Below, in pieces: positions 1 through 6,354 of a DNA stretch of 11,008 nucleotides. Numbering within the stretch: position 1 is the first letter of the stretch; every line of letters starts with the position of its first letter. The notes beneath the pieces are model-generated. The model saw nothing but the letters and a program-made list of their open reading frames with translations. It was not told where the DNA came from and searched no databases. Both the position numbers and the translations under genes were made by a program. Source of the DNA: Nitrospira sp. UBA5699 (GTDB taxonomy: Bacteria; Nitrospirota; Nitrospiria; Nitrospirales; Nitrospiraceae); the NCBI GenBank assembly GCA_002420105.1, contig DIHJ01000096.1, positions 1 to 11,008 on the forward strand. Reading direction: 5' to 3'.

Positions 1-30
1 GCAGTCAAGTGTCGGTATGATCTGAAATAT

Positions 31-49
31 CTTGTTGAGAATGGGCCCC
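31..49 (+). repeat. left terminal inverted repeat of the IS481-like element
   Basis: CTTGTTGAGAATGGGCCCC; it pairs with the right repeat at 1141-1159 with four mismatches, at repeat positions 6, 7, 12 and 13. Confidence 0.8.
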
Positions 50-91
50 TCCACTGCGCGAGAGTCGCAGACCACATGAAGGAGGGACCAC

Positions 92-1155
92 ATGCCGACA
101 ATGACGACCAAGAAACTGACCACGCTGAAGATCGCGAAACGCTATCACCACACCGTCAGAAGTCGTCTCGCCATCGTGAACTACGCCACCGAACATGGCA
201 TCAAAGGAGCCGCCCGGCGGTTTGGCCTGGATCGGAAGACGGTCCGTGCCTGGTGTCGCCGCTGGCAGGCCGCTGGGCTCGTCGGTCTTGTGCCGCGCTA
301 TCCCCCGATCCGAGCACGCCGGATTCCTGAATCGACTGTGGCGTTGATAGAGCAGGCGCGGCGCGATCTCCACTTCGGGGCGGTCCGCACCCGGATCTGG
401 CTCGAGCGCGTGCATCGGATCCGGGTCGCCGCCGCCACGATTCACCGCATCTGCCACCGCCTCGGCTACCCGCCGCTGGCCCGCAAGCCCCAGTGGCGTC
501 CGCGGCAACTGACGCTCTTCAGTCGCGAGCGGCCTGGGGACTGTGTGCAGGTCGATGTCAAAGAAGTCCGCGTGGCCGGGACCAGGTACTTCCAATACAC
601 CGCCATTGATGACTGCACCCGCTACCGGATCCTCCGCCTCTATCCCCAGAAAAATCAGCACACCAGCCACACGTTTTTCAGCACCCTTCAGGCCGCACTC
701 CCGTTTCCCGTCCGGAAACTGCAGGTCGATAATGGCACAGAATTCTCACTCGCCTTCGCGCTCACAGTCCAACAGGCGGGGATGCGGCTGCGCTAATCAA
801 GCCGCGGTGCCCGGAGCAAAACGGCAAAGTCGAACGCAGCCATCGCATCGATGAGGAAGAATTTTGGAGTCGATCGACGTTTGTCTCCTTCACGCCGGCG
901 GCCGAGGCCTTGCTGGCCTGGGAACGCCGCTACAACCACGAACGCTTTTCCATGGCGCTCAACGGCCTCACTCCCGCCGAGAAACTCGCGACGTTCGTCG
1001 CCGCTGCTTCACCTCTTCAGTCCCTCACAGTCCCCCAGAGTCCTTCCCCCACCCTGAGCCCGACCCTGGACCGACCGCCGATCGCCGCTCCTGAGCCAAC
1101 TGTGCAAGCCGTTTTGTCTCACAACCACGACCTAAACCCGGGGGCCACTTCTTGA
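92..1155 (+). pseudogene. IS481-type DDE transposase, disrupted by a one-base deletion
   Basis: The first part (92-796) encodes 234 residues. It has a helix-turn-helix at about residues 25-60 (EHGIKGAARRFGLDRKTVR) and then an rve-type integrase core carrying the first two catalytic acids: D155 (in CVQVDVKEV) and D213 (in QVDNGTEF). Translation stops at a TAA at 794-796. The reading then continues in the -1 frame with IKPRCPEQNGKVERS, which holds the expected third acid (the E of NGKVER, 35 residues after D213). It goes on through a YNHERFSMALNGLTPAEKL motif and a proline-rich tail to a TGA at 1153-1155. Restoring one base (reading TAC ATC AAG near 795) gives a continuous protein of about 354 aa, a usual IS481 length. 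No slippery heptamer is seen at the junction, so programmed frameshifting is unlikely; a sequencing error cannot be excluded. The start at 92 has GGAGGG (81-86) just upstream. Confidence 0.88.
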
Positions 1156-1159
1156 CAAG
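1141..1159 (-). repeat. right terminal inverted repeat of the IS481-like element
   Basis: On the minus strand it reads CTTGTCAAGAAGTGGCCCC, matching the left repeat at 15/19. It contains the transposase stop codon. Confidence 0.8.
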
Positions 1160-1246
1160 CCATTACAACGGAGGGCGCCCCCTCTTCCCGCCCCCCCTTA
1201 GGAGGGATACCTTCGCGGGCTGGAGCCGCGCTAGACTGCACCCACC

Positions 1247-1612
1247 ATGGATGACATCGGACCCTACCACCGCGGGCTCTATCGCCTGCCGCTGTCCTAC
1301 CCGGCCATGTACTGCGTGCTGTCGACGGTGGGGGAAGGCACGATCTCGAATATTTCGGCGGTGGGATGCACGATCGAAACCGATGAGCCCTTGCCCGAAC
1401 ACGAGCAGGTGGCGCTGCGGCTGTTGCTGCCTGACAAACCGGAGTCCCTGCCGATCGCATCGGCGCAGGTGCGGTGGGTGAACGGAAAGCGGGCCGGCGT
1501 CGAATTCATTCAGGTCGAACGCGCGGCCAATCTTCGCCTGCACAGCTTCGTGTGGGACCGGATGATCGAACGGATCCAGGTCATTCAGCAGGAACGCGCA
1601 GCCCTCTCATAA
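1247..1612 (+). CDS. PilZ-domain protein, probable c-di-GMP receptor
   Basis: This 121-aa protein is a stand-alone PilZ domain. Both ligand motifs are visible: RxxxR as R9-GLY-R13, and the (D/N)xSxxG motif as NISAVG at 35-40. The typical later strand follows (AQVRWVNGKRAGVEFI, about 75-90). PilZ proteins bind the second messenger cyclic di-GMP and alter motility, secretion or exopolysaccharide output through a partner. This one has no fused effector domain, so its target is unknown. The C-terminus (about 95-121) looks helical, with WDRMIERIQVIQQER. It sits alone, about 90 bp downstream of the IS and convergent with the next gene. There is no clear Shine-Dalgarno at ATG 1247; GGAGGG at about 1200 is too far away. 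The start is therefore chosen because the RxxxR motif lies just inside it. Confidence 0.87.
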   Translation: MDDIGPYHRGLYRLPLSYPAMYCVLSTVGEGTISNISAVGCTIETDEPLPEHEQVALRLLLPDKPESLPIASAQVRWVNGKRAGVEFIQVERAANLRLHSFVWDRMIERIQVIQQERAALS

Positions 1613-1631
1613 TCCGCCCCCGCTCCGGTGA

Positions 1632-1754
1632 CCGGCTCACGAAAACTGCACATCCCGGGACATATGGCACTGTCTTCCCGTGCCGTATGGTCTCGGACGG
1701 GCCGGGGGCAGGGCCCCTGAACGAGGCCCGCCCCCATACCGGTTCGTGAACCGG
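1632..1754. other. potential three-stem structured intergenic element
   Basis: This stretch fills the gap between the converging PilZ gene and the 61-aa membrane protein gene. Three stems can be drawn. P1 pairs 1632-1643 (CCGGCTCACGAA) with 1743-1754 (TTCGTGAACCGG), 11 of 12 positions. P2 pairs 1655-1670 with 1680-1696: 16 pairs including two G-U, one bulged G at 1689 and a 9-nt loop. P3 pairs 1704-1715 with 1725-1735: 11 pairs with one bulged A at 1710 and a 9-nt loop. The 3' strand of P1 also belongs to a competing perfect hairpin, CCGGTTC-GT-GAACCGG (1739-1754). The G-U pairs in P2 favour the + strand RNA, while the one P1 mismatch would be G-U on the minus strand. It could be a bidirectional terminator, a 3'UTR/small RNA, or a small non-autonomous repeat element with P1 as its ends. 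I recognise no named RNA family. Confidence 0.5.
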
Positions 1755-1759
1755 ACGGT

Positions 1760-1945
1760 TTACGCGGCCTTGGGCAACACGCGATCCTCATAATGATCCT
1801 GCGCCGCCCTCGCCTGAGACTTGGAGATGGACACGGTGCTGGACTCGGAAGACAAGGTCCAGAGTCCCATCAGCAGCACCGTAGCCGCTCCCATTGCGAC
1901 CAGCCCGGCATCAATGACCGAACTCAAATCCATCATCGTGTTCAC
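1760..1945 (-). CDS. small single-pass membrane protein, unknown function
   Basis: A 61-aa protein with one hydrophobic segment at about residues 10-31 (IDAGLVAMGAATVLLMGLW) and a polar, mixed-charge tail (SKSQARAAQDHYEDR). The main evidence that it is real is its ribosome-binding site: the minus strand reads AAGGAGGTGAAC directly before the ATG, an almost ideal Shine-Dalgarno with correct spacing. Its length, initial Met cluster and single helix fit a small inner-membrane protein. I do not recognise a family. It lies downstream of hsp20 in the same orientation and converges on the PilZ gene. A stress or envelope role is only a guess from the neighbour. Confidence 0.65.
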   Translation of the reverse strand: MNTMMDLSSVIDAGLVAMGAATVLLMGLWTLSSESSTVSISKSQARAAQDHYEDRVLPKAA

Positions 1946-1984
1946 CTCCTTTCCCTGCTCCGTACCCCGACACGGAGTCGATTT

Positions 1985-2185
1985 TCAGAAAAGCCCGTGG
2001 GACAGAGACCGCTCCCGATGCAGGCCCGGACGGTCCGTATCATCCCATTCCCGTTCCGCCGTCTCCGCAGCCCGCCAGTGGCTGCGACCGGCTCCGCTGG
2101 AGCCCCGCCGCCCGCCGGATTGCTCCTCTTTGTCATCCGGACGCTCCGTTTTTCGCTCTCTCCTGAACCACTCTCGCAGTCTCAT
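1985..2185 (-). CDS. possible small basic hydrophilic protein
   Basis: A 66-aa frame starting MRLREWFRRERKTE, rich in Arg, Glu and Asp, with no hydrophobic segment and no recognised domain. The start at 2185 is preferred over the upstream ATG at 2224 because AGGAG lies about 8 nt before it on the minus strand (AATAGGAGACGAGCG-ATG). It sits between hsp20 and the 61-aa membrane protein in the same orientation. A low-complexity charged frame of this size can arise by chance in GC-rich DNA, so the call rests on the ribosome-binding site and position. Confidence 0.35.
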   Translation of the reverse strand: MRLREWFRRERKTERPDDKEEQSGGRRGSSGAGRSHWRAAETAEREWDDTDRPGLHRERSLSHGLF

Positions 2186-2240
2186 CGCTCGTCTCCTATT
2201 CGTGTTCTGCTCATGATCCGGCATCCCCGCCTCCGATCAG

Positions 2241-2254
2241 GGGAACCGGTTCCC
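2241..2254. promoter_or_regulatory. perfect 14-bp palindrome, possible operator
   Basis: GGGAACCGGTTCCC is a perfect palindrome lying between the hsp20 terminator and the start of the possible 66-aa gene. Its position would suit an operator for a minus-strand promoter, but no clear -35/-10 pair is seen beside it. CCGGCTCAC directly follows it and also occurs in the P1 strand at 1632-1640. Confidence 0.25.
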
Positions 2255-2294
2255 GGCTCACCCGATGGACGATCCGATGATGGAGGGGGAAGAA

Positions 2295-2325
2295 GGCCTC
2301 GCCGCTGGTGGACGTCGGCGAGGCC
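2295..2325 (-). terminator. Rho-independent terminator of hsp20
   Basis: A perfect 10-bp stem (GGCCTCGCCG / CGGCGAGGCC) with an 11-nt loop starts about 16 bp after the hsp20 stop codon. On the minus strand it is followed by TTCTTCCCCCT. The U-tract is short and interrupted, but stem strength and position support termination here. Confidence 0.65.
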
Positions 2326-2340
2326 CCGGGACCGGTCCGC

Positions 2341-2775
2341 TTACCCTTCGATCAGAATGCGTCGGCTCTTGGCCTCTTCCCGTTTGGGGAAGGTGATGGT
2401 CAGCATCCCGTTCTTGTGGGTCGCCGCGGCCTTCTCATGATCGACGAACGAGGGCAGCTTGAAGAGCCTCGCGAACCGGCCCTCGGCGATCTCGCGCAGA
2501 TGATACTTGTTCGATGTGGACGGCTCGTCCTTCCGTTCTCCTCTGACGACGAGAACCTGATTGTTCACTTCGAGCGCGATGTCTTTCGTGTCCCAGCCCG
2601 GCAGCGCCATCTGCACATAGAAGCCGTTCTCGTCCTCCCAGGCGTTGCTGTCCGGAGCCCAGGCCGATTCGATGGTGCCGAATGCGCGCAGGGCCTCGTC
2701 AAACATGCGGTCGATCTGCCGGTCGAACGTGTCGGTTCGAACGGCGGAAAGCACACTGGGCAGATAGGTGCTCAT
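2341..2775 (-). CDS. hsp20: Hsp20/alpha-crystallin small heat-shock protein
   Basis: A 144-aa ATP-independent holdase of the small heat-shock family, which forms oligomers in the cytoplasm and binds unfolding proteins. The N-terminal arm (1-43) includes the helix FDRQIDRMFDEALRAF. The alpha-crystallin domain spans about 44-132, beginning WEDENGFYVQMALPG and ending with the family signature NGMLTITFPK (122-131). The C-terminal tail carries the I-x-I oligomerisation motif as ILI (140-142). Length and architecture are normal for class A bacterial Hsp20. The start is well supported: AGGAGGG lies 5-6 nt before the ATG. It is separated from the large operon by a ~250-bp region that holds its probable promoter and a long leader. 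Confidence 0.95.
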   Translation of the reverse strand: MSTYLPSVLSAVRTDTFDRQIDRMFDEALRAFGTIESAWAPDSNAWEDENGFYVQMALPGWDTKDIALEVNNQVLVVRGERKDEPSTSNKYHLREIAEGRFARLFKLPSFVDHEKAAATHKNGMLTITFPKREEAKSRRILIEG

Positions 2776-2787
2776 AACATCCCTCCT

Positions 2788-2802
2788 CCTCTCTGCGAGA
2801 GG
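2788..2802 (-). promoter_or_regulatory. hairpin abutting the hsp20 Shine-Dalgarno
   Basis: On the minus strand CCTCTC-GCA-GAGAGG forms a 6-bp stem with a 3-nt loop. It ends directly against the AGGAGGG ribosome-binding site, so pairing could extend over or stack on the Shine-Dalgarno. Small heat-shock genes are often controlled by RNA thermometers (ROSE, fourU). This hairpin does not match those consensus sequences, so a thermosensor role is a hypothesis. Confidence 0.3.
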
Positions 2803-2936
2803 TCACGTTATGGTGAAGGTTGATGAGTTTGGATGGACGGTCGGACCGAGAAGGAACCGGGGCAACACCTGCCGCCGCTACTCGTCCAGACTCGGGCCTT
2901 ACATCGGTCCATCTGGTTTAGTATCAGCAACAGGAC

Positions 2937-2966
2937 ATTAGGTAATTTCTTCGATAACAAAGTCAA
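2937..2966 (-). promoter_or_regulatory. candidate promoter for hsp20
   Basis: The minus strand has TTGACT (2966-2961), an 18-nt spacer and CCTAAT (2942-2937): 5/6 and 4/6 matches to the sigma70 hexamers. Transcription would start near 2930, giving a leader of about 155 nt. The region is locally AT-rich compared with its surroundings. No CIRCE or clear sigma32 box was seen. Confidence 0.35.
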
Positions 2967-3022
2967 GAGGGGTGCCGAACTTTCTGTCGGCCGGGAGGGG
3001 AAGGGGGGGGAGACCGGGCCTC

Positions 3023-4042
3023 TTACTCCTCGAAAGATCGAGGTTTTCCGGCCAAGGCCAGGCAAAGCAGTCCGATCCCGATCCAGACCAGCTCACGGAA
3101 CCGCCTGAGGAGCGCGAACGTGATGCCGGTCACGTCGGAATAGCCGAAGGCCTGAAGCAGCAGGAGATTCCCCCCGTCCTGCGCACCGAGGCTGCCGGGG
3201 ATGAAGAAGGTCCCGCCCTTGATGAAGACGGACAGCGCGCCGATCGAGAGGGCCGACAGCGCCGTCGCAGGACCGCCGAGGCAGTAGATGATGACGAACA
3301 CTTCCAGCGCTTCGGCCAGCCAGCCGAGAAAATACAGCCCGGTCGAGGCGTAGAAGGCCGATTGATGATGGGTATAGAAATTCAGAATCGTCCGGTCCAG
3401 CGACTTGAGCTGTTCTTCCCTGGCTTCAAGAAAACCGATCCGGAGGCCGATCCTCCGCAACAGGTCCAGGATCCAGGTAAAGAACCCGCGCCGCTGCACC
3501 AGGACGAAGGCGGCCGTTCCGAAAAACAACAGTCCCACGCTGAGCAACCCCGCCGCCGCCATCTGCCCGGACGACCCGTTCGCGCCGAGGAGCCAGAATC
3601 CCAGCCCGATCCCGATCAGGATGAACAGCACCTGCGCGATCGTCATGGTCGTCTTCGCGATGACCACGGAGGCCAACCCCTCGACCATCGGCACGCCGTG
3701 TTTCTTCAGGAGATAGGCTTTCAGCGGTTCTCCGCCGACGTAGGCGGTGGGCGTCGTCATGTTCACCACCTCCCCCGCCGTCCGGATCGCCAGCACCCGC
3801 CAGAACGGAATGTCCTTCGCAGAGGGGCCGAGCGTGATCTTCCAGCCGTAGGCTTCGATCACGTACATGACGAGGGAGGGAATCAGGACGACGACGAGCG
3901 CGGCAGGCCCGAGGCGGGCCGCCGCATCGTAGATATTGCCGGGCCCGATATGCCAGACGAGAAGGCCGAGCGTGAGGAGGCCGAGGACTAAGAGAATGCT
4001 TCTCAACACGTGGGACGGGTCCCTTCCCTGGAGTGCTCGCAA
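3023..4042 (-). CDS. flippase-like UPF0104 / LPG-synthase-TM family membrane protein
   Basis: An integral membrane protein of up to 339 aa with about eight hydrophobic segments, the first at about 13-32. It carries typical marks of the UPF0104 (AglD-like, lysylphosphatidylglycerol synthase transmembrane) family: TPTAYVGGEPLKAYLL (97-112) and a C-terminal KGGTFFIPGSLGAQDGG loop (275-291). Relatives are linked to moving or modifying lipid-linked headgroups and hopanoids, but biochemistry is sparse. As the last gene of the operon, after a CDP-alcohol phosphatidyltransferase, it may translocate or handle the finished lipid; that is inference. The start is uncertain. The longest form begins at TTG 4042 without a good ribosome-binding site. 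GTG 4009 has GGAAGGGA upstream and starts right before the first helix, so it may be the real start. Confidence 0.87.
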   Translation of the reverse strand: MRALQGRDPSHVLRSILLVLGLLTLGLLVWHIGPGNIYDAAARLGPAALVVVLIPSLVMYVIEAYGWKITLGPSAKDIPFWRVLAIRTAGEVVNMTTPTAYVGGEPLKAYLLKKHGVPMVEGLASVVIAKTTMTIAQVLFILIGIGLGFWLLGANGSSGQMAAAGLLSVGLLFFGTAAFVLVQRRGFFTWILDLLRRIGLRIGFLEAREEQLKSLDRTILNFYTHHQSAFYASTGLYFLGWLAEALEVFVIIYCLGGPATALSALSIGALSVFIKGGTFFIPGSLGAQDGGNLLLLQAFGYSDVTGITFALLRRFRELVWIGIGLLCLALAGKPRSFEE

Positions 4043-4153
4043 TCGCTTTTCGGCAAGGCCGCGGGGCGCGAAGCCTCCGAGGCGTATTGTCGCCGATGCG
4101 TTGAGGGAGATGAGCGACCGAGAACGAAGCCGGGAGTTATGTTCCGCGTCCCA

Positions 4154-5542
4154 TTAGGCGTGGGAGATGGCTGCCGGCCTGACCACCCACACCATGATCA
4201 GCGCGAATACGATCGAGCCGACCGCCGCCATCCACAGAAACCAGTCGAGTCTGCCGAACAGGGCGAAGACCAGCACGACGACGGAGAAATCCCGGCTGGC
4301 GACGTTCTTCAGCATGAAGTCGGACCAGGCGGCGTTCACGGGCGTTTTCCATCCGCTCGCCTGCTTGATCTTTTGCGCGCGATTGACCAGGGCAAAGGAC
4401 AGGGCGTTGCCGAGCACGGCCGCCGCGCCCAGGGCCAGCGGCACCCACGCCAGCGGGCTCCCCGACGTCTGCACGAAGGAGCCGACGGCGATGCCGCCGA
4501 AGATGGCCATGTGTACGACGTTGTCCATCGCGATGTCGAGCCAGGCTCCGAAGGGAGATTCGGTAAAGGTGAGGCGTGCGACTTCGCCGTCGCAGCAATC
4601 GATCACCGCCGCCAGCTGGAAGAGGATGGCCGCCGCAATCCCCGCCTGGTAGGTGCCGAGACCGAACCCGGCCGCCGCGACAAGGCCGACGACGGTGGCC
4701 AGGATGGTGATCGCGTTCGGCGAGAGCCCGAGCGCCAGGAACGCCCGCGTGAACCAGCGCGAGAGCTTCCGGTTGAAATAGCGATCGACGAATCCTTCGA
4801 ACTCTCCCTTGAGCGAAGAAAAGAGCCGGCGTTCGGCGCTCCGGATGTCCGCCGCGTTCCGCACTTCCTGATACCATTGCGCGCGATCGGCTCCCGCTGC
4901 GAGCACCCGCACCCGCCCATCCGCCGCCGCCCGCTCCAGCCAGCGGCGAACCGGCACGGAACCGGAATCCCCGCCCATCTGCCCGGCCGCACTGAGGACC
5001 GTCGCAGGGAGCACGACGAGATCGGCCGCCGCCGGTCCGCCGGTTCCGCCGAACGAGGGCAACCGGACACCGGCCTTTGACGAACGAAGCCGTCCTGCTC
5101 CGGGGTCCCTGGCGACGACGATGACCTGCCCGTCCTGAACATCCTGTCGCAACTGTTCGATGAGCGGCCGCGAAAATACCCCGCCGACGCCGCACAACAG
5201 ACAGAATCCGTGCACCTCCGCCGCCAGGGCCTCCCAGGTCCGGGGATCGTCCAGCGGAAATTCCCGGACCGGCATCCAGCGCACCGGAATGGTCACGCGC
5301 GGCCCTTTTGCGAGGGCCTGTTTCAACTGGTCCTCCTCCGGACCGGCGAGCACGATGAGCTGCCGGATGCCGGCGCGCTGGAGGGTCAACACGGTCCGCT
5401 GAAACAACCCGATGCCGACGACCTGCGTCAGCGGCCCCACCCCCTTGCGCACCGGCCCGCCGAACAAATCGGCGGACGGCAACAGGATGGCCGTGGAGAG
5501 CCCCTGCACGTCGGCTTGCTTCTGGATCAGACCTTCGCTCAT
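4154..5542 (-). CDS. CDP-alcohol phosphatidyltransferase with degenerate N-terminal nucleotidyltransferase domain
   Basis: A 462-aa fusion. The C-terminal part (about 250-460) is a multi-pass CDP-alcohol phosphatidyltransferase with the complete catalytic signature: D318-G-x2-A322-R323-x8-G332-x3-D336-x3-D340. It transfers a phospho-headgroup from a CDP- or CMP-activated donor to an alcohol. The N-terminal part (about 15-245) has the layout of a nucleotidyltransferase fold (VVGIGLFQRTVLTLQRAGIRQLIVLAG, 41-67) but lacks the GxGxRLxPxT…PK nucleotide-binding loop. It is probably inactive or regulatory. The linker WYQEVRNAADIRSAERRL (223-240) resembles the end of such domains. The family layout recalls fused inositol-phosphate cytidylyltransferase/transferase enzymes. 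The active nucleotidyltransferase next upstream likely supplies the activated donor. There is no strong Shine-Dalgarno; the 92-bp gap to the upstream gene shows no convincing promoter. Confidence 0.87.
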   Translation of the reverse strand: MSEGLIQKQADVQGLSTAILLPSADLFGGPVRKGVGPLTQVVGIGLFQRTVLTLQRAGIRQLIVLAGPEEDQLKQALAKGPRVTIPVRWMPVREFPLDDPRTWEALAAEVHGFCLLCGVGGVFSRPLIEQLRQDVQDGQVIVVARDPGAGRLRSSKAGVRLPSFGGTGGPAAADLVVLPATVLSAAGQMGGDSGSVPVRRWLERAAADGRVRVLAAGADRAQWYQEVRNAADIRSAERRLFSSLKGEFEGFVDRYFNRKLSRWFTRAFLALGLSPNAITILATVVGLVAAAGFGLGTYQAGIAAAILFQLAAVIDCCDGEVARLTFTESPFGAWLDIAMDNVVHMAIFGGIAVGSFVQTSGSPLAWVPLALGAAAVLGNALSFALVNRAQKIKQASGWKTPVNAAWSDFMLKNVASRDFSVVVLVFALFGRLDWFLWMAAVGSIVFALIMVWVVRPAAISHA

Positions 5543-5634
5543 GGGAAATCCCGTGAATCGTCAGGTGTCACTCGTCAACCGTGTATATTCAAGACGCAAT
5601 CTCACGCTTGACGGACGACGAATGGCGTTTCCTA

Positions 5635-6354
5635 TTATAACTTCGGCAGAACGTCCCGTTCCGCCTTTTCGACGTCTTCGGGAAAATCGATCTCCGTCCA
5701 GGGAAGGCCGCCGATGACTTCGTGTCCCACCTTGACGTTGCGGAAGAACTCTACGAGCGCGTCCTCGTATTCCATCTGCCAGGCTTCGCGATCGACGAAG
5801 GTGCGGAGCGACGCGACCACGTGCGGCGTATCGGCATGCCGCACCTTCAGGAAACCGACCCCTTCCCCCGCGTAATCATATCGCGCCGGCATCTTCTTCG
5901 TCAGGGCGATCACGCGCCCCCCTTCGACGACGACCATGCACTCTTCGCCGGTCTGCTTCACCGTGTCGTCCATCAAGAGCGCGTTGGGATAGGGCGACTG
6001 GACCAGCCGCCTCAGTATCTCCCGGTGGAAGAGCACATCGGCGTCCATGATGACCACATCGTCGTCCAACACCGTGCGCGCGACCCAGAGCGAGGAAATG
6101 CTCCCGCGATGGAACTGCTCGTTGACGAGAAAGTTGACGCGCAGTCCGCAGGCGTTCTTCTCGACCGCGGCGCGGATCATCTCCTGCTTATAGCCGACGA
6201 CAAGGTCGGCCCGCTGGATACCGAGACCGGCCAGCGATTGGAGATAGCGATGCAGCAGGGTCTTGCCGCCGATCTCGATCAGGCATTTCGGACGATGTTG
6301 CGTGACCGGCCAGAGACGCTTCCCCACGCCGGCGGCAAGGATGACGGCTTTCAT
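5635..6354 (-). CDS. PntC/LicC-type nucleotidyltransferase, candidate CMP-AEP synthase
   Basis: A 239-aa sugar-phosphate/choline-phosphate-type nucleotidyltransferase. The N-terminal loop MKAVILAAGVGKRLWPVT…RPKCL (1-25) binds the NTP. MDAD (103-106) supplies the metal-binding acids. NEQFHRGSISSLWVA (78-92) resembles the LicC/PntC subgroup. PWTEIDFPEDVEKAE (218-232) is the usual end. The LicC/PntC group activates phosphocholine or 2-aminoethylphosphonate with CTP. The adjacent PhnW-type aminotransferase makes AEP the likely substrate, giving CMP-AEP. The start at 6354 is set by the motif at residue 1 and by the 4-bp overlap (ATGA, 6351-6354) with the preceding aminotransferase stop, which suggests translational coupling. 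The frame stays open upstream to 6861, but that part is the antiphase of the aminotransferase. Confidence 0.88.
   Translation of the reverse strand: MKAVILAAGVGKRLWPVTQHRPKCLIEIGGKTLLHRYLQSLAGLGIQRADLVVGYKQEMIRAAVEKNACGLRVNFLVNEQFHRGSISSLWVARTVLDDDVVIMDADVLFHREILRRLVQSPYPNALLMDDTVKQTGEECMVVVEGGRVIALTKKMPARYDYAGEGVGFLKVRHADTPHVVASLRTFVDREAWQMEYEDALVEFFRNVKVGHEVIGGLPWTEIDFPEDVEKAERDVLPKL

Larger units (their letters stand above)
31..1159 (+). mobile_element. IS481-family-like insertion sequence, transposase inactivated
   Basis: A single DDE transposase reading frame lies between imperfect terminal inverted repeats. The left end (31-49, CTTGTTGAGAATGGGCCCC) and the reverse complement of the right end (1141-1159, CTTGTCAAGAAGTGGCCCC) match at 15 of 19 positions. 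IS481 members usually begin TGT and end ACA, so the true tips may be 33 and 1157. The transposase stop (1153-1155) lies inside the right repeat, which is common in compact IS elements. I see no convincing target-site duplication in the flanks (…GAAATAT left, CCATTAC… right), so either the insertion is old or the exact tips are uncertain. The right tip contains a perfect -35-like hexamer (TTGACA, 1153-1158) pointing outward, but no matching -10 follows it. Confidence 0.85.

Noticed and set aside
5..670. A 221-aa minus-strand frame
   Set aside because: It is the antisense of the transposase and has no domain.
780..800. Programmed frameshift in the transposase
   Set aside because: No slippery heptamer or downstream stimulatory structure is visible, and one restored base repairs a perfectly aligned protein, so simple mutation or sequencing error is likelier.
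1153..1246. IS-borne outward promoter driving the PilZ gene
   Set aside because: TTGACA is present at the right IS tip, but no -10 hexamer lies 16-18 bp downstream.
1632..1754. Integron attC site or group II intron end
   Set aside because: No GTTRRRY core site is seen at the ends, no integrase is nearby, and the catalytic domain V sequence of group II introns is not recognisable.
2972..3991. A 339-aa plus-strand frame
   Set aside because: It is antisense to the flippase-like membrane protein and consists of charged, Gln/Arg/Asp-rich low-complexity sequence.
4010..5080. A 356-aa plus-strand frame
   Set aside because: It is antisense to the CDP-alcohol phosphatidyltransferase and rich in Arg, Glu, Asp and His without motifs.
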